12,032 nt of DNA from Thiomargarita sp. (GTDB taxonomy: Bacteria; Pseudomonadota; Gammaproteobacteria; Beggiatoales; Beggiatoaceae), in assembly GCA_023144675.1 (NCBI GenBank), contig JAGLFE010000048.1, positions 1-12,032 of the forward strand. Reading direction: 5' to 3'. Shown here one piece after another: positions 7,477 through 12,032 of this stretch (positions within the stretch are counted from its first letter, which is position 1; each line of letters opens with the position of its first letter). The notes beneath the pieces are model-generated. The model did no database searches, was not told where the DNA came from, and saw nothing but the letters and a program-made list of their open reading frames with translations. A program made the translations under genes and the position numbers.

Positions 7477-7851
7477 TTATTGCTTAGGAAAATATTTAAC
7501 ATTTGTTAGTAACTTAAAATCTGCATCTTGAGTCCATAATATTGCATTGTATTTCATTGCTGTCGCATAAATTATGCTGTCTGCCAATGGTAATTTTAAT
7601 GACACACCGTAATATGCTGCATCAATTGATAAATTACTATCAAGAGATATAACTTTTCCTTGTTCCATACAAGCAATTGCTTCTAAAGCAGAGTTTTCAT
7701 CACGCTGCCGTAAAATACATTTGAATACTTCAATTAGTGTAATACTGGGTACGATTAGTTCTATCGTTGCTTCGATTGGTTTGACAAATACTTTTGCATT
7801 ATCGTCGTTTGAAAAATAAGAAAGCCAAGCGGATGAATCTATAACGTTCAT
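7477..7851 (-). CDS. vapC: VapC-type PIN-domain toxin (ribonuclease)
   Basis: The 124-residue PIN domain has its acidic metal-binding residues in the expected places: D5 (MNVIDSSAW), E41 (ITLIEVFK), D91 (LPLADSIIYATA) and D109/D111 (WTQDADF). VapC toxins cleave RNA, often tRNA, when the labile antitoxin is degraded. The start codon overlaps the vapB stop as ATGA (7848-7851), the usual arrangement for coupled translation. The gene is intact and ends 25 bp before glmU, so a toxin cassette directly precedes an essential gene. The specific RNA target cannot be told from sequence. Confidence 0.92.
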   Translation of the reverse strand: MNVIDSSAWLSYFSNDDNAKVFVKPIEATIELIVPSITLIEVFKCILRQRDENSALEAIACMEQGKVISLDSNLSIDAAYYGVSLKLPLADSIIYATAMKYNAILWTQDADFKLLTNVKYFPKQ

Positions 7852-8054
7852 ATTCTATCTTTATCTCTTTCTACATCAGTATTAATCCCTTTCAAAAATC
7901 CCTTCATCTTCTTAATTGGTTTTATAGGAATTAATTCAATACGATTACGATAAATTAAAACCTGAACCTTTTGACCAGCAAAAATTTCCATTGATTCTCG
8001 CACTGTTTTTGGAATAGTTACTTGATATTTTGAAGAAATTGTAACTTCAGTCAT
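7848..8054 (-). CDS. vapB: VapB-type AbrB/MazE-fold antitoxin
   Basis: The 68-residue protein has a swapped-hairpin AbrB DNA-binding domain (VTISSKYQVTIPKTVRESM, 4-22). The C-terminal tail MKGFLKGINTDVERDKDRI is typical of VapB segments that neutralise VapC. Such pairs repress their own promoter. The ATG lies at the edge of a 45-bp sequence that is repeated exactly upstream of brnT, with an AGGT ribosome site 8 bases before the start. It overlaps vapC by 4 bases. Confidence 0.92.
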   Translation of the reverse strand: MTEVTISSKYQVTIPKTVRESMEIFAGQKVQVLIYRNRIELIPIKPIKKMKGFLKGINTDVERDKDRI

Positions 8055-8096
8055 AATTTTTACCTGTAAAACCTATAATAACAAAAAAGCCCTCAC
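8052..8096. repeat. 45-bp perfect direct repeat, copy 1 (vapB start codon and leader)
   Basis: This is identical base for base to 8690-8734. On the minus strand it carries GAGGGCTTTTTTG, then TATTATAGG, the AGGT ribosome site and the ATG of vapB. Here the pairing half of the terminator stem is missing, so the GGGC-T6 segment is a relic rather than a terminator. The two copies bracket the brnTA module. Confidence 0.95.
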
Positions 8097-8097
8097 T

Positions 8098-8120
8098 AAT
8101 TTACACATTTTTGTGAAATT
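8098..8120. promoter_or_regulatory. Imperfect palindrome upstream of vapB (possible operator)
   Basis: AATTTACACA and TGTGAAATT face each other with one bulged base, centred about 55 bp upstream of the vapB start and just beyond the 45-bp repeat. Position and symmetry would suit an antitoxin operator. A weak terminator hairpin for brnTA is the alternative. Confidence 0.25.
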
Positions 8121-8175
8121 ATTTCCCAAGTAAAATTTGCAAATAAACCTTATCATCCTACAAATTAAACTTTAG

Positions 8176-8394
8176 TTATGATGTCCATTGCATATGCAAT
8201 TTTCGATGGTTAATAGCACAATCACGCAAGTAAAGATTGATAAGCGTTTGGTATGGAATACCTGTTTCTTCTGCTAATGATTTGAAATATTCAACAGAAT
8301 CATGCTCAAGGTTTATAGTAACTGGTTGTCTAAGATATTTAATATAAGGGTTTTTTGTCCCTTTCATTTTAGCAAAATCATAATAATCTTTCAT
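8176..8394 (-). CDS. brnA: BrnA/CopG-type antitoxin
   Basis: The 72-residue protein has the BrnA/CopG-antitoxin layout. MKDYYDFAKMKGTKNPYIKY is followed by the ribbon strand QPVTINLEHDS, then helices VEYFKSLAEETGIPYQTLINLYL ending in RDCAINHRK. BrnA dimers bind DNA with a ribbon-helix-helix fold, neutralise BrnT and repress the operon. Its ATG overlaps the brnT stop as ATGA (8391-8394), so translation would normally be coupled to brnT. Since brnT is frameshifted near its start, BrnA production may be reduced or depend on internal initiation. The gene itself is intact. Confidence 0.85.
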   Translation of the reverse strand: MKDYYDFAKMKGTKNPYIKYLRQPVTINLEHDSVEYFKSLAEETGIPYQTLINLYLRDCAINHRKLHMQWTS

Positions 8395-8685
8395 TTTCTT
8401 TCACTCCAATACACTTGTTCTTCGTTCTTATCCGCCTTCCTAGCTGAAATAATTCTAATTATTGTTTCTTTTTGCTTAAAACAATGGCAAACAATAAGTA
8501 TTTTTAATTTAAAGCTTGCACCAAGTAGAATAAATCTATCCTCATTTTCTGAATGTTCTGGATCGAAGAATTGAATGGCGTATTCATCATAAAAAACTGT
8601 TTGTGCTTCATCAAATGATACATCATGTTTTTTGTGTATTTGCCTTATCTTTGTTACTATCCCATTCAAATTTTAGTTGCTTCAT
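8391..8685 (-). pseudogene. brnT: BrnT-type RelE-fold toxin gene with a one-base frameshift
   Basis: From the ATG at 8683-8685 the frame reads MKQLKFEWDSNKDKANTQKT and then meets TGA at 8623-8625. The rest of the protein is in another frame (KHDVSFDEAQTVFYDEYA, then DPEHSENEDRFILLG and IIRIISARKADKNE, to the stop at 8391-8393). Removing one A from the run of six (8628-8633) joins them as NTQKHDVSFDEA, the exact BrnT consensus layout. So the site looks like a one-base insertion, A5 to A6. The downstream frame can start only from a poor TTG at 8667-8669, which would lose the first beta-strand. An intact BrnT is a ribosome-independent RNase. The defect may be a true inactivation, a sequencing error in a homopolymer, or be rescued by slippage. 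Confidence 0.8.
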
Positions 8686-8689
8686 AAAC

Positions 8690-8734
8690 CATAATTTTTA
8701 CCTGTAAAACCTATAATAACAAAAAAGCCCTCAC
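8690..8734. repeat. 45-bp perfect direct repeat, copy 2 (half of hao terminator plus leader)
   Basis: Identical to 8052-8096. On the minus strand it contains the 3' half and U-tract of the hao terminator, TATTATAGG, an AGGT ribosome site and an ATG (8690-8692). That ATG is not brnT's: it opens a 9-codon frame including the stop (MVYEATKI) that overlaps the brnT start out of frame. Confidence 0.95.
8713..8718 (-). promoter_or_regulatory. Possible -10 element shared by brnTA and vapBC leaders
   Basis: TATTAT (5 of 6 to the sigma70 -10 consensus) lies in the repeated leader about 27 bp before the brnT ATG. The same hexamer is at 8075-8080 before vapB. No good -35 is visible at the right spacing, so an antitoxin-regulated or weak promoter is only a guess. 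Confidence 0.3.
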
Positions 8735-8758
8735 CAAAAAAACGGTAAAGGGCTTTTT
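8722..8758. terminator. Rho-independent terminator after hao, bidirectional
   Basis: AAAAAGCCCT (8722-8731) pairs perfectly with AGGGCTTTTT (8749-8758), extended inside by ACC/GGT. On the minus strand the stem is followed by a six-T run and so ends hao transcription about 75 bp after its stop codon. On the plus strand five Ts follow, so it could work both ways. It also insulates the toxin-antitoxin cassettes from hao. Confidence 0.88.
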
Positions 8759-8831
8759 AATTTTAAGGCGGGTAGAATGCGATATGCAAATAAATATTAC
8801 ACTCCTAACCCTTTTATAATGCCCTTATTTT

Positions 8832-10415
8832 CTATTTGTCGGTTTTTCCTTCATATCTATCTACAAACTCTTGTCGTTCTTTCATGCGACGTTCAGCTTC
8901 AGCTTTAGGCATATTGTTACTATAAAACAAATGACCTGTACTTTTCACTGTTTTTCCAGTTTGTACATCGACAACTTCAAACTGATCATTAACGACTAGA
9001 TCATAAATCCTCTTAAGCTCTGCAGCTTGTTCTCCTTTCGTGATGGTTTTTCCATCAACTACGATTTCAACTTTAGAATCAGTATTATCTTCAATCAATT
9101 CTTCAATTTCAGGTAGGTACTTACTATAGAAATGTTTACCTACTTCATAGTTGCCATGCCATTGTGTCCAATCAGGCCCCATCATAGAAGCACCGTGACG
9201 AGCACGACGACCTTCATGATGCCAAATTTCAAACCATGTATAATCAATGTGGTTAGCAAATTTCTGTTTTCTTTTCAGCAGTGGTATAGCAGCGTTGTAC
9301 ATTGCTAAACCTGGTTGAGCAAACTTATTATTGTAAAGTTCAATCTGAGCGTCATATTGAATATAGAAGTTTTCAATGAAAGAACCACCATGGCAAGCAG
9401 AACACACATTTTTCATATTATCGCGGCGTTCTTCCCAACCAACACTTGCTCCATGTTCTAATCCCATTGCTGCGTCAGTTTTTTCTGGACGGATTGAGAT
9501 AGCTGGACGATTATTCCAAGAAATACGCATACCAACGTCATGGTTAACTGGCATATCTTTAGTTGCACTCATGTGGCAAGTTGCACAAGTTGGAGCAGCA
9601 TCATAATCTTCACCAGCAATCCATTTAGAACGATCCATATTCATTTTATCTTTATTAGCATGGAAAGCGATACCATGTTTAGATTCGTAATAAATTTCTT
9701 CTTGTGGATGATCAGGACCCATATGGCATTTACCACAGTTTTCTGGATTACGAGCTTGTTCTACTGAAAATTTATGGCGAGAATGACAAGCGGAACAAGA
9801 ACCTCTGGATTTATCAGGATTAATACGTCCAATTCCTGTGTTTGGCCAAGTGGCTGGGTCTAACCCTATTACTTTACCATCTTCATCTTTTAACATTTTT
9901 ACTTCTGAACCATGACATTGCCAACAACCATTAACAACGGCTGCGGATACACCATTAGGGAAATTTTCAGTTACCATAGTACGATTACCTTCAATCACAT
10001 CGGCTAATAGATTATCTAAAGAACCAATAATACGTCCACCTTGAGAATGATGAGAAGCGGCATATTCAGAAACTTCTCTTTCATGACAGTTAGAACAGTC
10101 TTTTGGTGAAACAATTATAGAAATAGGTTTGTTTTTACCAATTGCTTTTTTATCGAATTCTTCATGGATAAAAGCATCGACATCTTCAGCATCAGCTTGA
10201 TGGCATTCATAACAACCTACTTCAGCACGATAATGCTTACTATCACCCCATTGTTGAACAACACCTAAAGATTGTTTTTTATGACATTCAACACAGACTT
10301 TAGTTTCTTCTGAGAAACCATCTTTGGGCGGAGCATCTACAGATGCAAAACTCACATTACTAATCACAAATAGGGCAGCACTTGCTAGAAATGATGCCAA
10401 CCATTTTTTACTCAT
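8832..10415 (-). CDS. hao: Octaheme c-type cytochrome, hydroxylamine-oxidoreductase-like
   Basis: The 527-residue protein has a Sec signal peptide (MSKKWLASFLASAALFVISN, cut near residue 24) and eight CXXCH heme sites at C41, C68, C107, C164, C207, C227, C277 and C338. The C-terminal signature EIWHHEGRRARHGASMMGPD (396-415) followed by WTQWHGNYEV is typical of the HAO family of periplasmic octaheme proteins. They oxidise hydroxylamine or hydrazine, or work reductively on nitrite and hydroxylamine. Heme 4 (CWQCH, C164) is the expected active-site heme. Whether the heme-crosslinking tyrosine is present needs an alignment; Y392, W416 and Y423 lie in the region. No C-terminal membrane anchor is evident. 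The ATG at 10413-10415 is preferred over an upstream TTG at 10443-10445, because AGGAG (10427-10431) precedes it and the signal peptide starts there. The gene is flanked by its own promoter and terminator, so it is probably monocistronic. No haoB or c554 gene is nearby. Confidence 0.93.
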   Translation of the reverse strand: MSKKWLASFLASAALFVISNVSFASVDAPPKDGFSEETKVCVECHKKQSLGVVQQWGDSKHYRAEVGCYECHQADAEDVDAFIHEEFDKKAIGKNKPISIIVSPKDCSNCHEREVSEYAASHHSQGGRIIGSLDNLLADVIEGNRTMVTENFPNGVSAAVVNGCWQCHGSEVKMLKDEDGKVIGLDPATWPNTGIGRINPDKSRGSCSACHSRHKFSVEQARNPENCGKCHMGPDHPQEEIYYESKHGIAFHANKDKMNMDRSKWIAGEDYDAAPTCATCHMSATKDMPVNHDVGMRISWNNRPAISIRPEKTDAAMGLEHGASVGWEERRDNMKNVCSACHGGSFIENFYIQYDAQIELYNNKFAQPGLAMYNAAIPLLKRKQKFANHIDYTWFEIWHHEGRRARHGASMMGPDWTQWHGNYEVGKHFYSKYLPEIEELIEDNTDSKVEIVVDGKTITKGEQAAELKRIYDLVVNDQFEVVDVQTGKTVKSTGHLFYSNNMPKAEAERRMKERQEFVDRYEGKTDK

Positions 10416-10426
10416 TATTCTTAATT

Positions 10427-10431
10427 CTCCT
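10427..10431 (-). promoter_or_regulatory. hao: Ribosome binding site of hao
   Basis: AGGAG on the minus strand, 11 bases before ATG 10413-10415. It decides the start at MSKKW rather than at the TTG ten codons upstream. Confidence 0.7.
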
Positions 10432-10446
10432 AAATACATATACAAT

Positions 10447-10476
10447 ATTAAAGTTTGAGGAAATAATTAATGTCAA
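10447..10476 (-). promoter_or_regulatory. hao: Sigma70-like promoter of hao
   Basis: A perfect -35 TTGACA (10471-10476) is followed after 18 bp by TTTAAT (10447-10452, 5 of 6 to TATAAT). Transcription would start near 10440, leaving a leader of about 25 bases that contains the AGGAG. This also argues against the upstream TTG start. TGTATA a little further downstream is an alternative -10 if the FNR-like box acts at -41.5. Confidence 0.55.
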
Positions 10477-10480
10477 TCAA
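10467..10480. promoter_or_regulatory. FNR/ANR-like box overlapping the hao -35
   Basis: On the minus strand TTGAT-TGAC-ATTAA matches the FNR consensus TTGAT-N4-ATCAA at 9 of 10 positions. It overlaps the -35 hexamer. A low-oxygen regulator controlling a nitrogen-oxide-related cytochrome would make sense, but such AT-rich matches can arise by chance. Confidence 0.4.
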
Positions 10481-10482
10481 AT

Positions 10483-10522
10483 AAATATAACCTTTATGAG
10501 GAAAATATAACCTTTATGAGGA
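10483..10522. repeat. Perfect tandem 20-bp repeat upstream of the hao promoter
   Basis: AAATATAACCTTTATGAGGA occurs twice head to tail (10483-10502 and 10503-10522) with no mismatch. The array ends 6 bp upstream of the -35 hexamer. A 20-bp period is close to two helical turns, so both copies would face the same side of the DNA, as expected for a pair of activator sites. No known regulator motif is recognised. Confidence 0.9.
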
Positions 10523-10694
10523 TGCTTTTTTTTAAAACCTTTTGAGTTCTAAAAATAAATATAAATTTTTTAAATATTGGATATATTATATATGTTTTAT
10601 ATTTTTATTTATTTATTTAATAAAAATTATTTATAGAAAATTAGAAGTTAAAATTGCTAAATTGAATAAATTACCTACAGTAATTAATGCTAAA

Positions 10695-10711
10695 CCTAGC
10701 ATTTAACTAGG
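10695..10711. other. Small hairpin CCTAG...CTAGG
   Basis: CCTAG (10695-10699) and CTAGG (10707-10711) can pair around a 7-base loop, about 100 bp after the kinase gene. No clear U-tract follows on either strand, so its role is uncertain. Confidence 0.25.
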
Positions 10712-10732
10712 AAATAAATATTACATTTTTAC

Positions 10733-10782
10733 TTAATAGCTATTATAATTTTAATTACAATTAGTTAATATAAAGCTATTAA
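10733..10782 (-). terminator. Possible AT-rich terminator after the hybrid kinase
   Basis: TTAATAGCT (10733-10741) and AGCTATTAA (10774-10782) form a perfect 9-bp inverted repeat starting 30 bp after the kinase stop. The loop is 32 bases and the stem is mostly A-T, so it would be weak. Confidence 0.25.
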
Positions 10783-10811
10783 TTACAATTTATTTTGTTG
10801 TTTAATGGTGG

Positions 10812-12032
10812 TTATAATGCCTTTTTTATTTCCGTTAATAATTCATTACTATCATAAGAACCTTTTTGAAAAATATGGACAATATTCTTTAAATTCTTTA
10901 AAGATATTCTTTCTTCTCTTGTAAGATCAGATGCTGTTACTAAAATAATCGGAATAAATAATTTCGACCTATTGCGCAAAATAGAAATAAATTCAAAACC
11001 GTTCATATTAGGCATTTGCAAATCTAATAAAATTAAATCTGGTTCCTTAAATTGAATATGATTTAAAGCAATCTTCCCATCCCCAGCTTTACATACTCGA
11101 TAACCTGCCTTTTTTAAAGTACGTACAGCTATATCACAACTATCTATATTATCTTCAACCACCATAATATTATGCGTTGAATCATCACAATTAGGGCGAT
11201 GTTTTTTTAACATTTTGGATAATTGATCACGGGTAAAAGGTCTAGTTAAATAATCAACCGCACCCAAGGCATATCCCATTTTTTTATCTTCCATCATTGA
11301 TGACATAATAACTGGAATATTAGCTAAATCAGGACTGGCTTGTAAATGCGATAAAACTTCCCAACCATCCATTTTAGGCATCATAACATCTAAAATAATT
11401 ATATCGGGTAATATCCTTCTCGCTAATTTTAGTCCCTTTTCACCATTATTAGCAGTTTTAACTTGATAACCAAGCTTTACCAAATAACTTTCCAATACAT
11501 AACGCACTTCTTTAGCATCATCAATTACTAATACGATAAAACCTTCTTCCTCAATAATTTCAATTACCTCTCCTTTAATTGCAGCTAAACCATGATCGGT
11601 TCGATTGATATTTTTAGGAATATAAATGCTAAAGCTACTACCTTGATTTAACTCACTTTCAATTTCAATTTTACCTCCCATCATTTTGACAAAATGGTGG
11701 GCAATAATTAAGGCTAAACCTTGACTGCTAGTTTTAGAAATGATAGCAATATTAGTATCATCAGCCATTTGCTGAATTTCTTGTTTTTTCTTAAAATCCA
11801 TCCCAATGCCATGGTCTTGTATTTGGAAAACTACCCAATCATGTTGATTTTCTTTTTTAGGAAACACTTTGAGTAAAATATTGCCATTATGTTGATTGAA
11901 TTGGGCGGCGTTACTTAATATTTTTAATAAAACTTGGCGCAATTTAATTAAATCACCACTCATTTCATCTTCTAATTTTGGATCGCAATTAACTTCTAAA
12001 ACTTCTTGATATTGATTTAATAATGGTTGAAT
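10812..12032 (-). CDS. Hybrid histidine kinase, C-terminal part: HATPase and two receiver domains (5' end outside window)
   Basis: The frame runs to the right edge, so the sensor and His-phosphorylation domains are not visible; 406 residues are seen. The ATPase domain shows an N-box (LRQVLLKILSNAAQFN, 31-46), G1 (DHGIGMD, 73-79) and G2 (GLALIIAHHF, 105-114). Receiver 1 (about 165-275) has the acidic pair IDD, phospho-acceptor D215 in IILDVMMPKMDG, and DYLTRPF where the conserved Lys is replaced by Arg264. Receiver 2 (about 287-405) has VVEDN, D337 in LLDLQMPNMNG, T366 and K390. There is no HPt or DNA-binding output, so phosphate must pass to another protein. It is upstream of and in the same direction as hao, but separated by about 400 bp with hao's own promoter, so a shared transcript is unlikely and a regulatory link is speculative. 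Confidence 0.9.
   Translation of the reverse strand: MQPLLNQYQEVLEVNCDPKLEDEMSGDLIKLRQVLLKILSNAAQFNQHNGNILLKVFPKKENQHDWVVFQIQDHGIGMDFKKKQEIQQMADDTNIAIISKTSSQGLALIIAHHFVKMMGGKIEIESELNQGSSFSIYIPKNINRTDHGLAAIKGEVIEIIEEEGFIVLVIDDAKEVRYVLESYLVKLGYQVKTANNGEKGLKLARRILPDIIILDVMMPKMDGWEVLSHLQASPDLANIPVIMSSMMEDKKMGYALGAVDYLTRPFTRDQLSKMLKKHRPNCDDSTHNIMVVEDNIDSCDIAVRTLKKAGYRVCKAGDGKIALNHIQFKEPDLILLDLQMPNMNGFEFISILRNRSKLFIPIILVTASDLTREERISLKNLKNIVHIFQKGSYDSNELLTEIKKAL

Larger units (their letters stand above)
10523..10811. other. AT-rich intergenic region between kinase and hao
   Basis: Apart from two possible hairpins (10695-10711 and 10733-10782) nothing coding or RNA-like is seen. The left part (about 10523-10640) is almost pure A+T. 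Confidence 0.6.

Noticed and set aside
7216..7509. Plus-strand open frame opposite the glmU start
   Set aside because: Shadow of glmU; no recognisable features or initiation signals.
8302..8574. Plus-strand open frame opposite brnT/brnA
   Set aside because: Shadow frame; the minus-strand toxin-antitoxin genes explain the sequence.
8391..8669. BrnT read as an intact 92-residue protein starting at TTG 8667-8669 with MNGIVTKIRQIHKKHD
   Set aside because: Its first residues do not resemble BrnT, whereas the other frame from ATG 8683-8685 gives the canonical N-terminus; the TTG start is an artefact of the frameshift.
8052..8758. Short direct repeats as a CRISPR array
   Set aside because: Only two copies of a 45-bp repeat, about 600 bp apart with genes between; no spacer array.
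9376..9767. Two plus-strand open frames opposite hao
   Set aside because: Antisense shadows over conserved heme-binding coding sequence with no family features.
10416..10445. Longer hao start at TTG 10443-10445, adding ten residues
   Set aside because: It lies at or before the predicted transcription start, has no ribosome site, and spoils the signal peptide; ATG 10413-10415 with AGGAG is better.

Overview
The window is AT-rich and reads like a chromosomal segment of a gammaproteobacterium, most plausibly a large sulfur bacterium of the Beggiatoa/Thiotrichales type. This is inferred from gene content: an E. coli-like YfjD/CorB and GlmU, an octaheme hydroxylamine-oxidoreductase-like cytochrome, WD40 and STAND-type proteins, several toxin-antitoxin modules, and many short mobile or repeat elements. 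No rRNA, tRNA or CRISPR array was seen.

Left part, plus strand (1-1925). The window opens inside a WD40-repeat protein whose C-terminus looks like an LprI-type four-cysteine domain. A 125-bp non-coding element follows, with inverted ends starting GTAA and an 8-bp target duplication (IS66-like MITE). It sits directly in front of a P1-family (S58, DmpA/NylC-like) self-processing aminopeptidase.

Decayed stretch (1926-2839). This holds a 133-bp TA-flanked inverted-repeat element, a nonsense-interrupted fragment of a Wzc-type tyrosine autokinase, and two unidentified gene scraps.

Right part, all minus strand (2840-12032). In transcription order: a hybrid histidine kinase with two receiver domains (cut by the window edge); an exported octaheme cytochrome (hao-like) with a well-defined upstream region (tandem 20-bp repeats, FNR-like box, sigma70-like promoter) and a strong terminator; a brnT-brnA module whose toxin gene carries a one-base frameshift; a vapB-vapC module; glmU; yfjD; a STAND-type NTPase; and a small multi-pass membrane protein. 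The vapBC module lies 25 bp in front of glmU on the same strand, so the essential cell-wall gene may share its transcription.

The most informative structure is a perfect 45-bp direct repeat (8052-8096 and 8690-8734). It spans half of the hao terminator plus the leader and ATG of vapB, and it brackets the brnTA module. This suggests brnTA was inserted between hao and vapB with duplication of the vapB leader.
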